From positions 372,001 through 436,000 of the forward strand of contig NZ_CP133089.1 of the NCBI RefSeq assembly GCF_030908405.1: a DNA stretch of 64,000 nt, in the 5' to 3' direction. Positions 25,109-34,001 of the stretch are shown here, piece after piece (position 1 is the first letter of the stretch; every line of letters starts with the position of its first letter). The notes beneath the pieces are model-generated. The model had not been told where the DNA came from. It worked only from the letters and a program-made list of their open reading frames with translations, and did no database searches. The DNA is from Aminobacterium sp. MB27-C1. GTDB lineage: Bacteria > Synergistota > Synergistia > Synergistales > Aminobacteriaceae. The position numbers were made by a program, and so were the translations under genes.

Positions 25109-27130
25109 ATGAGCGAAATTACTCTGAACATTGATGGAAAAGTTTGTAAGGGAACTGCAGGGGATACTATCCTTGGAGTAGCCCGTAAAAACGATGTCTA
25201 CATTCCGACCCTTTGCTACCTTGAGGGTATTTCTGCTATAGGTTCATGTCGTATGTGTGTCGTGGAAGTGGAAGGAAGCAATAAACTTCTGACTTCATGC
25301 ACAACACCAGCTACAGATGGCATGGTTGTTCACACACAAACAGAAAAGTTAAAAGAATATAGACGTCAGATTCTTGAACTTCTTTTTGCTGGAAGAAACC
25401 ACTTCTGTATGTTCTGTTCACAGAGTGGAGATTGCGAACTGCAACGTCTTGCTATTGAACATGGAATGGATAAGGTTCGCTATCCTTATCTCTATGCGGA
25501 TTTTCATAATGATGCGTCAGATGAAGATTTGCAGGTAGACCATAACAGATGCATACTTTGTTTGCGCTGCATCAGGATTTGTGATGAGAAAGTTGGAGCA
25601 CATACTTTAGATCTTGAAAAACGGGGTTGGAACGCCAGCGTAGTCTCCGATCTTGGTAAAGTTCTTGGTGAAAGTGACACATGCGTTTCTTGCGGAGCTT
25701 GTGCTCAGGTTTGCCCCACTGGAACTATTACCATCCGCGATTTTGTCTATCGTGGGCGTCGTAACGATTGTGACGAGGTCGTTGAGAGTATTTGCCCTCT
25801 TTGCCCAGTAGGATGCAAAATAAAGGCATATGTCAGAACGGGCAGCATAACAAGAGTTGAAGGTGCTTCAGTAACAAGTCCCGATGGAGGGCAGCTTTGT
25901 CATAAAGGCCGTTGGTGGCTGCCTGAATCCACAGAAAGAGAACGTCTTTCTGTTCCTATGATCCGTACTGGCTCAACATTCCGGGAAGCATCTTGGGATG
26001 AAGCTCTCGGACTCGTTGCTGATAAACTGAGAACGGCCAAGATTGAAAAGAAGGCTGGCGCCCTTGTATCAGGGCTTTCTACAGACGAAGAACTCTCTGT
26101 TATTTCAGACTTTTTCCGTGATTCTCTGAAAATAGACAAAATCGATTGCTTTAATGGGGATACCCTTCGTGGTTTTGAAGAAGGTTTCAAGCCGTTCTTA
26201 AGTCAGGGAGTGCGCCCCTTTACAGCAGCTCATAACATACTTGACAGTGATGCCATTATTGTTATTGGCGGAGATCCTCAGAATGAAGCTCCTGTAGTTG
26301 CCAGCTATATCAGAGTAGCTACAGTGAAGAATGGTGCAAAACTTATTAACTTCTCGGCCAAGGATAATCCTTTCGAGGATATTACAGATGCTGATATCCG
26401 TATATCGGCAGAAGTTCTTCACGGTGCTCTCGTTTCCTTTACCGAAGCTGTTGCAGGAAGAGAAGATGCCGAGAACCGTATTTCTTCAGTAGCTGATCTT
26501 GCGAATATGGAGCCAGAAGAAATAGCAATAGCGGCGAAATATTTGGCCGATGCAAAAAAACCAATTGTTGTATTGGGGTCAAGATTGGCCAAACATCCGC
26601 AGATTGTTATGGAAGCTGTAAATATGGCTATTACAGCCAAAGGCGTTTTTGATGATGGGCTTGGACTTGTTCCTATGATTCTTAGCGGGAATAGTCTTGG
26701 TGCCTGGAATACTGTTTTAGGCAAGACTCCTTGGCTTGAAACAGCAGATCTTGACTTCCTGTATGTTAACTCGACAGGTATGGTTGCCGAAGATCCCAAG
26801 TCTTTAGAAGCTATGAACAAAGCAAGATTTGTTGTTGTCCACACTCCATATATGGTCAGTCCCTTGGTTAACATGGCAGATGTTTTACTTCCGATGCCTG
26901 CATGGTATGAGCGAAGCGGCCACTTCTGCACTCTGGAAGGGGAGCGTCGCCGCATGAATATGGTTGTTCCTCCTAAAGAGGGGCTTCGTGGTTTGTCAAA
27001 GGTTTTCCAGGATTTGGCGTCTAAAATGGGTGTTTCTCTCTCTACATCTTCGGCGTCACCTTGTGAAAATGCGTTTAAATCGAAAATTTCTCCAGATAAG
27101 GCCCAAGTGGTCTCCTCTGAGGAGGTGTAG
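25109..27130 (+). CDS. Hydrogenase electron-transfer subunit, NuoG-like (HoxU plus molybdopterin-oxidoreductase-like domain)
   Basis: 673 residues. The N-terminal 230 residues match HoxU/NuoG: [2Fe-2S] GSCRMCVVEV, the His-Cys cluster HFCMFCSQSGDC, and two [4Fe-4S] sites CILCLRCIRIC and CVSCGACAQVC. From about residue 230 comes CPLCPVGCKIKAY, GGQLCHKGRWW and a long molybdopterin-oxidoreductase-like domain. This is the NuoG/FdhA layout rather than the 240-residue HoxU of classical bidirectional hydrogenases. Whether it binds a pterin is unclear; in NuoG the domain is a relic. It passes electrons between the diaphorase and the [NiFe] module. Confidence 0.85.
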   Translation: MSEITLNIDGKVCKGTAGDTILGVARKNDVYIPTLCYLEGISAIGSCRMCVVEVEGSNKLLTSCTTPATDGMVVHTQTEKLKEYRRQILELLFAGRNHFCMFCSQSGDCELQRLAIEHGMDKVRYPYLYADFHNDASDEDLQVDHNRCILCLRCIRICDEKVGAHTLDLEKRGWNASVVSDLGKVLGESDTCVSCGACAQVCPTGTITIRDFVYRGRRNDCDEVVESICPLCPVGCKIKAYVRTGSITRVEGASVTSPDGGQLCHKGRWWLPESTERERLSVPMIRTGSTFREASWDEALGLVADKLRTAKIEKKAGALVSGLSTDEELSVISDFFRDSLKIDKIDCFNGDTLRGFEEGFKPFLSQGVRPFTAAHNILDSDAIIVIGGDPQNEAPVVASYIRVATVKNGAKLINFSAKDNPFEDITDADIRISAEVLHGALVSFTEAVAGREDAENRISSVADLANMEPEEIAIAAKYLADAKKPIVVLGSRLAKHPQIVMEAVNMAITAKGVFDDGLGLVPMILSGNSLGAWNTVLGKTPWLETADLDFLYVNSTGMVAEDPKSLEAMNKARFVVVHTPYMVSPLVNMADVLLPMPAWYERSGHFCTLEGERRRMNMVVPPKEGLRGLSKVFQDLASKMGVSLSTSSASPCENAFKSKISPDKAQVVSSEEV

Positions 27131-27133
27131 AAT

Positions 27134-27673
27134 ATGTCTAAACCAAAAGTAGCTACTGTCTGGCTTGAGGCATGCGCCGGATGTCATATGTCATTTCTTG
27201 ATATTGATGAACGGATTATAGACCTCCTTGAGAAGGTAGATCTGACGGCTACGCCTGTGACAGACATAAAAGAATTTCCAGAAGTCGAAGTTGGCGTTAT
27301 CTCTGGAGCCTTGGGAAATGAAGAGGAAGTACATCTCGCCAAGGAAATGCGGAAGAAATGCAAGATCCTTATTGCATGGGGAGATTGCGCTGTTTTTGGC
27401 GGAATTAACTGTATGAGAAACTTCATGAAAGCAGAAGACGTACTGAAAGAAGGATATATCAATACTGTCTCTACAGTAAATCCTCAGGGCATTATCCCTG
27501 GAGAAGATATTCCTAAATTGCTACCCCATGCCGTGCCTGTAGATTATGAAGTAAAAGTTGACGTGTATGTTCCCGGATGTCCTCCGGATGCAGACACTAT
27601 TTACTATGTTTTCCAAGAAATTTTGCAGGGACGTATTCCTAAAGTGCCTGTAGATATGATGAGATACGATTAG
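27134..27673 (+). CDS. hoxY: [NiFe] hydrogenase small subunit (HoxY-like)
   Basis: 179 residues. WLEACAGCHMSFLDID carries the proximal-cluster CxxC; GDCAVFGGINCMRNF and VPGCPPDAD supply the remaining ligands. The size and lack of a Tat signal indicate a cytoplasmic group 3 enzyme. It starts 3 nt after the NuoG-like gene and precedes the large subunit by 21 nt. Confidence 0.9.
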   Translation: MSKPKVATVWLEACAGCHMSFLDIDERIIDLLEKVDLTATPVTDIKEFPEVEVGVISGALGNEEEVHLAKEMRKKCKILIAWGDCAVFGGINCMRNFMKAEDVLKEGYINTVSTVNPQGIIPGEDIPKLLPHAVPVDYEVKVDVYVPGCPPDADTIYYVFQEILQGRIPKVPVDMMRYD

Positions 27674-27694
27674 GGAGCAGGGAGGAGATCGAAA

Positions 27695-29128
27695 ATGTGT
27701 GCAGAAAAAGCAAAGACCATTGTTGTTAATCCTGTCTCCCGTATTGAGGGACATGGAAAAATTACAGTAATGCTCGATCAAAAGGGAGAAGTTACCGGGG
27801 CCCGTTTTCATGTCACGCAGTTTAGAGGATTTGAGGCGTTTACACAGGGACGTGATTTCCGTGAAATGCCCGTAATTACACCTCGAATTTGTGGAATTTG
27901 CCCTGTCAGTCACCATTTGGCATCTGCGAAAGCATGCGATGCTATTCTTGGTGTAACGTTGACTCCCACGGCGCATAAACTTCGTGAGCTTATGCATATG
28001 GGGCAGTTTATTCAGTCTCATGCTCTTTCTTTCTTCCACCTTTCAAGTCCTGATCTTTTGTTTGGATTTGATGCTGATCCTGCCGTTCGTAATGTAGCTG
28101 GTCTGGTCAATAAGTTCCCAGATTTGGCTGTTATGGGTGTAACAATGAGAAAATTTGGTCAGGAAGTTATTAAGACTCTTGGCGGTAAGAAAGTACACCC
28201 ATGGCACAGCATTCCTGGTGGGGTAAACAGAAGTTTGAGGGAAGACGAGCGAGATGAGATTCTGGCTGGCATTCCAAAGGTAAAAGAAGATCTTCGCAAG
28301 GCTTTAGATCTAATCAAAAATTATTTGGCTGAGCATGGTAACGAAGCTAAAGAATTTGCAACTTTAGAGACTTCTTATCTTGGGCTTGTACGAGAAGGAA
28401 ATCTTGAACTTTATGATGGACGGATTCGTTTACGTAGCCCGAGAGGTCGTATAACAGACGAGTTTGATTCAACTGAATATGCGACTTTCATAGGTGAACA
28501 CGTAGAGCCATGGAGCTATCTGAAGTTCCCCTTCTATAAGCCATTGGGATTCCCTCATGGTAGCTATAGAGTTGGACCTTTGGGACGTGTTAATGCTTGC
28601 GATACTATTTCAACTCCTGAAGCTGCGTCAGAATTGGCTGCTTTCAGAAAGTTGACAGAAGATGGCATTGTTCACTACACAATGTATTATCACTATGCTC
28701 GGTTGATCGAAATTATGTATGCAGTGGAACGTATGGAAGAACTACTGCACGATGAGGATATTACCGGCAGGGAACTAAGGATTACGTCAAATGACCTTCA
28801 GCCAGAGGGTATTGGTGTTATCGAAGCTCCTCGTGGGACGCTGATTCATCACTATCAAGTGAATGAAAAAGGTGCCATTACTAAAGTAAACCTTATAGTT
28901 GCTACCGGACATAATAACTATGCTATGAATAAGGGCGTAGAACTTGTCGCTAAAAAGTATATACATGGAGAAACAGTAGAAGAGGGTGTTCTTAACAGAA
29001 TGGAACACGTTATTCGCTGTTATGATCCGTGTCTTTCCTGCTCTACGCATGCTGTGGGTAGAATGCCTTTGAAACTTTCCATACTTGATGCGATGGGGAA
29101 AGAAATTCGCACAATTGAGAAACATTAG
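27695..29128 (+). CDS. hoxH: [NiFe] hydrogenase large subunit (HoxH-like)
   Basis: 477 residues. The L1 motif [11 protein letters not shown] (about residues 67-77) and L2 motif DPCLSCSTH near the C-terminus give the four Ni-Fe cysteines. The tail after the final His (AVGRMPLKL onward, about 25 residues) is the extension usually removed by a maturation protease, whose gene lies just downstream. Together with the diaphorase subunits this makes a cytoplasmic NAD(P)-linked group 3 hydrogenase that probably evolves H2 during amino-acid fermentation. Confidence 0.92.
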   Translation: MCAEKAKTIVVNPVSRIEGHGKITVMLDQKGEVTGARFHVTQFRGFEAFTQGRDFREMPVITPRICGICPVSHHLASAKACDAILGVTLTPTAHKLRELMHMGQFIQSHALSFFHLSSPDLLFGFDADPAVRNVAGLVNKFPDLAVMGVTMRKFGQEVIKTLGGKKVHPWHSIPGGVNRSLREDERDEILAGIPKVKEDLRKALDLIKNYLAEHGNEAKEFATLETSYLGLVREGNLELYDGRIRLRSPRGRITDEFDSTEYATFIGEHVEPWSYLKFPFYKPLGFPHGSYRVGPLGRVNACDTISTPEAASELAAFRKLTEDGIVHYTMYYHYARLIEIMYAVERMEELLHDEDITGRELRITSNDLQPEGIGVIEAPRGTLIHHYQVNEKGAITKVNLIVATGHNNYAMNKGVELVAKKYIHGETVEEGVLNRMEHVIRCYDPCLSCSTHAVGRMPLKLSILDAMGKEIRTIEKH

Positions 29129-29165
29129 AGGAAATCGTTCTTTCTCGTAATCCATAACGGATCAC

Positions 29166-29202
29166 GGCAGGGTTAGGGGGGAGCTCCCTGGCCCTGCCTT
29201 TT
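29166..29202 (+). terminator. Terminator after hoxH
   Basis: GGCAGGG (29166-29172) pairs with CCCTGCC (29192-29198) with an inner GGGAG/CTCCC pairing, followed by TTTTA. It separates the structural genes from the maturation genes, which would then be made at a lower level by read-through. Confidence 0.7.
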
Positions 29203-29218
29203 ATTAAAGGAGTTATAC

Positions 29219-29677
29219 ATGAGAGTATTCGTTGCAGGATTTGGAAATCCTTTTCGCGAAGATGATAGTGTTGGCTTATTTCTTGCCCCTCGAATTGCCA
29301 GTTGGCTTGAAGGTTGCGGAGTTGACGTTGAGTTGTGGACTGGGCAACAACTTTTGCCAGAATTGGCATATGATCTTGAAAATGTTGATTTAGTTTTATT
29401 TATAGATGCTGATGTAAGACCGTTACCTGAAGGGTGTATACTTGAGCAGGTTATGTCAGATTCATCTCTTGAAGGATTGAACATACATTCAATGGGGCCT
29501 GCATGGTTGCTTTCTTTAATGGATCGTCTTGACATGAAGCAGCCAGAAACTTGGTTGCTTTCTGTTTCAGGATATTCCTTTAATTTTGCAGAGACACTTA
29601 CTGAACAGTGCCTATCAGATGCTCATAAAGCAGAAGAAGCTTTTCATAAGTGGTGGAAAAAACGAGAGGAGGTTTAA
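29219..29677 (+). CDS. [NiFe] hydrogenase maturation protease (HoxW/HyaD family)
   Basis: 152 residues. The family motif FGNPFREDDSVG at the N-terminus carries the metal-binding acidic residue; DADVRP (about residues 62-67) and NIHSMGP (about 91-97) supply the other Ni ligands. These endopeptidases remove the C-terminal extension of the large subunit after nickel insertion. The gene lies directly behind hoxH. AAAGGAG precedes the ATG. Confidence 0.87.
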   Translation: MRVFVAGFGNPFREDDSVGLFLAPRIASWLEGCGVDVELWTGQQLLPELAYDLENVDLVLFIDADVRPLPEGCILEQVMSDSSLEGLNIHSMGPAWLLSLMDRLDMKQPETWLLSVSGYSFNFAETLTEQCLSDAHKAEEAFHKWWKKREEV

Positions 29678-29685
29678 TTTTAATT

Positions 29686-29973
29686 ATGTGTAAGGTTATA
29701 ACTCCAGAATCAACAGAAGGACATCTTCATGTTCATGGTCCGTTAGAAGAAGCTGAATTGCTTCGTGAAACAATTGCTGAAGAATTGGAAGGAATGACAA
29801 GTCTTGTTGCCAGATGGCATGCGGTGGAAGGTCATGAGGCTAAACATGCCTTTCTTCACGCCATCGAATCTAAAAAAGCAAACTTGAAAAATTTATGGGA
29901 AGCACTGGAAAAACTAGAAGAAAGCTTATTTTCAGAGGCTGAGCATGAGCATTCCCATCATCACCATCATTAA
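29686..29973 (+). CDS. Small His-tailed protein of the hydrogenase cluster
   Basis: 95 residues from an ATG 13 nt after AGGAGG; the upstream in-frame ATG at 29650 lies within the protease gene and has no RBS. The body is a predicted alpha-helical acidic protein (EAELLRETIAEELEGMTSLVARWHAVEGHEAKHAFLHAIESK, shown here only in part) with several His residues. The tail EHEHSHHHHH is a likely Ni2+ site. I do not recognise a family; position and tail suggest nickel storage or delivery for hydrogenase maturation. Confidence 0.65.
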   Translation: MCKVITPESTEGHLHVHGPLEEAELLRETIAEELEGMTSLVARWHAVEGHEAKHAFLHAIESKKANLKNLWEALEKLEESLFSEAEHEHSHHHHH

Positions 29974-30007
29974 GAGTTGCAGATAGGAAAAGCATAAATT
30001 AGAAAAA

Positions 30008-30062
30008 TAAGAAGGGGAGAAAACTTTGAGATTTTTCTCGGAGTTTCCTTTCCTTCTTATTT
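30008..30062. terminator. Bidirectional terminator between convergent operons
   Basis: AAGAAGGGGAGAAAACT pairs imperfectly with AGTTTCCTTTCCTTCTT across a loop containing ATTTTTC. T-rich sequence follows on the plus strand and A-rich sequence precedes, so it can stop transcripts from both sides. Confidence 0.65.
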
Positions 30063-30065
30063 TAT

Positions 30066-31478
30066 TTACAGATCTAATATGGGAAAAAGTTGTTTAAAGA
30101 CTTTATGTGTTTCTCTGGGTAAAATACGATATCCTTTACATTCTTTGGTGAGCCAGAGAAAGTAGTCTTTGTAAAATGATTGTGCAAGGGTGATTATAGA
30201 TTTTTTACGGTTTTCTTTAATAAGCTCATAACTATTTTTAATAGCCCTATCTTCGTCACTATCCCAACGAAATGTGGCGAGAGCGTAAGCTACGCTTTTT
30301 TCGTGGCTATGAGCAGAAACAAAGGGGATTAGCAGAGTATTATCGCTCCAATCGTATGTTCCATAGCCATGCCCGGGAACTAAAATAACTGTAGGTAAAC
30401 CGTACATTCGAACGCGGGCTACACGTAGCATGTCTGTATCGCGACTGATCATTTCTTCCATTAGAGAAGCTCCTTGCTCTAAGGGAAGTACCTTTGCATT
30501 CTTGCCTGGAATATAAAGGGGAGAAAGGTCTGTTCTGGCACTTTTAGCTGTCAAAGAAATATATTCTCTTTTAGCGTCAAACATTGATCGAAATTCACGT
30601 TTCTGAAAAGCAACACTTTCTTCTTTATACTTCTCTCCAAAACGCTCTTGTTTCTGGCGCCATTTTTCTTCCTCTATTTCAAGAAAGGAAAGAGCCATGG
30701 AACAGTATTGAGCTTGATAATGCATCGCCAGAATACGTTTGTATTCTTCTTCCGTAATGCCCCCTTCTTCTAAAGAGCACCTTTCTTTAAGAAGTGTCAT
30801 CATTGCTCGTTCAGCTTCTTTGTACGTGTAGTGTGAAGAAGCCATGGATTGGTGAGTCTCTTCATTGCTTTCCCGATACTTGCGAGTTCTGAATTCTACT
30901 TCTGTGAAATTCGGAAGATTTTTTTCAAGATTGGAAATCATTGTGAGATTATTATCTTCGATAGAAGTGTTTTCTTTTCCCATAATGACTTGCAAAAGGA
31001 GATGAAGCCTTTTTTTATTCGATTCAAGACGTCGCTTTAGTTGATTTTTCCGTTCAGACAAAGATAGCCCCTTAAGAGGTTTTTCATAAGGATGTTGGAA
31101 GACGAAACAATATAATTCATTAAAATAGTCAGTTAAAGTAACATATTGAAATAATCCGGCAGGTAAAGCTGCTGAGGTATCTATTTCAAAGGTGTCACAA
31201 TATTCTTCAGTAGGTACAAGACCGTAATTAATAAAGAGATCTTCTTTTTCGTCGAAAAAAAGCTGATCGGGATTCTGTGTTATTTGAGCTTCAAGTAAAA
31301 GCCATACGCATTGCCAATAGCATTCTCCCAGCTTTTGCCAGATTTTTCGCGATTCGATCTTTTCCTGGACATCGTCAGAAATGCTATATTTCTTATATGC
31401 ATTTAAAAGTGTTTCGAAAGCCTTATATTGCTGTGTAATTTCTGGATTATCTTTCCAACGTGCGAAGGGAAAACTCAC
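30066..31478 (-). CDS. Conserved-looking hypothetical protein, 470 residues
   Basis: I do not recognise this family. The start is a GTG 4 nt after the stop of the DUF362 gene upstream, so the two are probably co-translated. There is no signal peptide or clear membrane segment. The middle (about residues 150-320) is rich in Glu/Lys/Arg and probably helical. Near the C-terminus is a compact region with VPGHGYGTYDWSDNTLLIP and AYALATFRWDSDEDRAIKNSY. Several Trp/Tyr-rich stretches lie in the first 100 residues (ECYWQCVWLLLE). Codon use is like its neighbours. Confidence 0.6.
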   Translation of the reverse strand: MSFPFARWKDNPEITQQYKAFETLLNAYKKYSISDDVQEKIESRKIWQKLGECYWQCVWLLLEAQITQNPDQLFFDEKEDLFINYGLVPTEEYCDTFEIDTSAALPAGLFQYVTLTDYFNELYCFVFQHPYEKPLKGLSLSERKNQLKRRLESNKKRLHLLLQVIMGKENTSIEDNNLTMISNLEKNLPNFTEVEFRTRKYRESNEETHQSMASSHYTYKEAERAMMTLLKERCSLEEGGITEEEYKRILAMHYQAQYCSMALSFLEIEEEKWRQKQERFGEKYKEESVAFQKREFRSMFDAKREYISLTAKSARTDLSPLYIPGKNAKVLPLEQGASLMEEMISRDTDMLRVARVRMYGLPTVILVPGHGYGTYDWSDNTLLIPFVSAHSHEKSVAYALATFRWDSDEDRAIKNSYELIKENRKKSIITLAQSFYKDYFLWLTKECKGYRILPRETHKVFKQLFPILDL

Positions 31479-31482
31479 CGTG

Positions 31483-32622
31483 TCAACACCTGCTCTTTAT
31501 AAGATCGAGTAGTTTGAGCACCAAACCTTTTCGAAATTCAATAGCATCATTAGGACATACTTCTTGGCAACAGAAGCACCGAATACATTTATTGTAATCG
31601 AAATTAAGTTTCCCGTATGAGTCCAAAGTTACAGCTTGGGCTGCACATATTTCTTCGCATTTTCTGCATCGAATGCATTTTTCTGGTTTATGCACGGGAC
31701 GTGAAACGAGGTATCGTTTCGAAATAACATCCAAAAAAGGAGGAAGAAGATGTAGTGAGTCAAGGTTGGGCATATTAACATGTTGAAAATCGAAGGAGTC
31801 TGGTTCTTCACAATTAAAAAAGATGCAGGATTTATCTAGAATCAAGTCTCTTTTTTGTGCGGCTCGATATAGAGGAAAATCCTTAAGCTTTACATGAAGC
31901 ATGCGGCAAATTGTAACGTCAAGATTTATAGCATCATCTGAAGCAGCCAGTAAACCAAAAAAGTGTGGATTCCCATTTCCAGGGCCATGACCGTCCATAC
32001 CCCAAATGCCATCAATAATTGTTAATGTGGGAGAAAGCGCTTCATATATATCGAGGTGAAGCTCAGCAAAAATATCACGATTCAAACCAACATTGTAATG
32101 CCAGGAAGCCTTTTGCTGACCAACAACAGTTCCAAAGAGATTTTTAACCCCAAGAGTAAAAAGCATTTGTGCATGAGTCTTAAGCTTGGGGATATTAATA
32201 ATAAAATCTGCATCAAGAGCTGTTTGTGACAATTCAATACGATGGAAACGAGCCTGGCGAGAGACAGGAATAGGTGTAGGGTTTGTCAATTCAACAACCG
32301 GAATATGAAGCTTTTGGGCTATAGTGTTCATCCCGGTCTTTTCAGCAACAGAAGAGAAGCGATCTAGACCTGGACTATCAGCTATTATTGGATGACCACC
32401 TCTATCTAGCACTGCTTCGGCGATACTTTCCACGACTGCTGGGTCAGTTGTTATTCTTTTTTCCGGAAGAGATGCCGAGAGCAGATTGGGTTTCAATAAA
32501 ACAGTGGCGTTCTCTAAAATAATTTGCCTTTCATCTATAAAGTGATTAAATATACGATTTATTTTTTGTTTCAGGGAATTCTTTTCGTAGCTTTCTTGTT
32601 TCATGAGCATCATAGAAATCAT
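31483..32622 (-). CDS. DUF362 domain protein with C-terminal 2x[4Fe-4S] ferredoxin
   Basis: 379 residues. The DUF362 domain (about residues 35-290) has VLLKPNLLSA, GGHPIIADSPG, INIPKLKTHAQMLFTLGVKNLFGTV (in part) and DGIWGMDGHGP. The C-terminus carries CIRCRKCEEIC and CIRCFCCQEVC, two [4Fe-4S] sites. The function of DUF362 proteins is not settled; they are frequent in anaerobes. AAGGGGG lies 6 nt before the ATG. The gene is divergent from the manganese-riboswitch transcript and forms a pair with the 470-residue unknown gene. Confidence 0.82.
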   Translation of the reverse strand: MISMMLMKQESYEKNSLKQKINRIFNHFIDERQIILENATVLLKPNLLSASLPEKRITTDPAVVESIAEAVLDRGGHPIIADSPGLDRFSSVAEKTGMNTIAQKLHIPVVELTNPTPIPVSRQARFHRIELSQTALDADFIINIPKLKTHAQMLFTLGVKNLFGTVVGQQKASWHYNVGLNRDIFAELHLDIYEALSPTLTIIDGIWGMDGHGPGNGNPHFFGLLAASDDAINLDVTICRMLHVKLKDFPLYRAAQKRDLILDKSCIFFNCEEPDSFDFQHVNMPNLDSLHLLPPFLDVISKRYLVSRPVHKPEKCIRCRKCEEICAAQAVTLDSYGKLNFDYNKCIRCFCCQEVCPNDAIEFRKGLVLKLLDLIKSRC

Positions 32623-32649
32623 TTTTATCCCCCTTTGAACAATTATCCA

Positions 32650-32677
32650 TTGACAAAGTATAAGGCTAAGTTAGAAT
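32650..32677 (+). promoter_or_regulatory. Promoter of the manganese-riboswitch transcript
   Basis: TTGACA (32650-32655), 16-nt spacer, TAGAAT (32672-32677). This near-consensus promoter would start transcription near 32685, some 20 nt before the riboswitch aptamer. Confidence 0.75.
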
Positions 32678-32700
32678 AACTTCTATAAGTTAACAACCTC

Positions 32701-32825
32701 CTGAAGGGGAGTAGCTTGAAAAGGCAGGGTCAACATCATGACCTTTAGGTCTGGCTCTGTCGTTGGTAATTGCCAATAAGCGAGACCTTTAGTGTGGCGA
32801 AAGTCATGCTAAGGGTCTTTTTTTA
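32701..32825 (+). ncRNA. yybP-ykoY (manganese-sensing) riboswitch with terminator expression platform
   Basis: Signature elements in order: GGGGAGTAGC (32706-32715); a stem with GGTCAACATCA and, across it, CTGGCTCTG; a hairpin TTGG/CCAA; then AAGCGAGACC (32778-32787). These align with known yybP-ykoY aptamers. Closing stem P1 pairs CTGAAGG (32701-32707) with CCTTTAG (32786-32792). The same CCTTTAG is part of the 5' arm of a 16-bp terminator (32783-32798 with 32803-32818, GAAA loop) followed by seven or more T. The two are exclusive, so Mn2+ binding should prevent termination and switch the next gene on. Confidence 0.88.
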
Positions 32826-32872
32826 TGAATAAAATTCTATCTTAATGTATGAAGACAGGAGTGTGAACATAG

Positions 32873-33994
32873 TTGGAAACTATCTTTGAAGGCATTGCTT
32901 CCATAACAATACAGCAAGGCATTATGATAGGTGTGGGTTTACTTCTTATTTATTTAGCTATTGTTAAAGAGTATGAGCCAGCATTACTTCTTCCCATGGG
33001 GTTCGGTGCCATATTAGTCAACATTCCGTTGACATCGGCTTTAACTCAAATTGTAGCGGGGACCTCTCATCCTGGAGCTCTTTCATTGCTCTTTGATATA
33101 GGTATTTCTACAGAACTTTTTCCTCTTCTTATTTTTATAGCTGTTGGAGCTATGATTGATTTTACACCTCTTTTTCAGTCTCCAATGACAGCTCTTTTTG
33201 GTTTTACAGCTCAAGCTGGCATCTTCCTGACAATGGGGCTGGCGCTCTTGCTGGGGTTTGATATTAATGAAGCGGCTTCCATAGGCATTATCGGAGCGGC
33301 AGATGGGCCTACCTCCATATATGTTTCTTCTCGTTTTGCACCTCATCTCTTGGGGCCTATTTCTGTAGCTGCTTACTCATATATGGCACTCGTTCCTCTT
33401 ATTCAGCCACCTGTAATACGATTATTGACAACGAAGGATGAACGTAAAATTGCAATGACCTACGCAGAAAAACCTGTTTCCAAGAGATTAAAGGTCCTCT
33501 TCCCTATTTGCGTTACTTTGATTGCTGGAATATTAGCTCCGGCCTCTGTTTCTCTTATTGGCTTTCTTATGTTTGGAAACCTTCTTCGAGAGAGCGGCGT
33601 TGTAGACCGTCTTGCCAAAGGAGCCCAAAACGAACTGGCAAATATTGTAACCATTCTTCTCGGACTTGGAATCTCAGCTACTCTTACCGCAGATCGTTTC
33701 TTGCAACCGTCAACCCTTGCCATTTTAGGAATGGGACTTGTTGCCTTTATTCTTGATACTGCCGTTGGTGTTCTTTCGGCTCGTTTCATGAATTGTTTCC
33801 TAACTAAAAAAATAAATCCGATGATAGGAGCTGCAGGAATTTCTGCTTTTCCTATGGCAGCGCGGGTTGTACAAAAAATGGCATATAAAGAAGATAAAAA
33901 TGCTTTTATTCTTATGCCGGCAGTTGCCGCAAATGTCTCGGGACAAATAGGTTCTGTTTTAGCTGGAGGAATTCTCCTCGCTCTTTTAGGGTAA
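32873..33994 (+). CDS. oadB: Na+-translocating decarboxylase beta subunit (OadB/MmdB/GcdB family), stand-alone
   Basis: 373 residues, about nine to eleven membrane helices. It keeps the catalytic GAADGPTSIYVSSRFAPHLLG, which contains the Asp equivalent to the essential Asp203 of Klebsiella OadB. It also keeps GNLLRESGV and the C-terminal AGISAFPMAARVVQK and PAVAANVSGQIGS. Such subunits decarboxylate a carboxybiotin carrier and pump Na+ outwards. No alpha, gamma or biotin-carrier gene is adjacent. The start is a TTG 11 nt after AGGAG; no better ATG is near. Expression is controlled by the manganese riboswitch in its leader, which is unexpected for this family. Confidence 0.85.
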   Translation: METIFEGIASITIQQGIMIGVGLLLIYLAIVKEYEPALLLPMGFGAILVNIPLTSALTQIVAGTSHPGALSLLFDIGISTELFPLLIFIAVGAMIDFTPLFQSPMTALFGFTAQAGIFLTMGLALLLGFDINEAASIGIIGAADGPTSIYVSSRFAPHLLGPISVAAYSYMALVPLIQPPVIRLLTTKDERKIAMTYAEKPVSKRLKVLFPICVTLIAGILAPASVSLIGFLMFGNLLRESGVVDRLAKGAQNELANIVTILLGLGISATLTADRFLQPSTLAILGMGLVAFILDTAVGVLSARFMNCFLTKKINPMIGAAGISAFPMAARVVQKMAYKEDKNAFILMPAVAANVSGQIGSVLAGGILLALLG

Positions 33995-34001
33995 GTATTT
34001 C

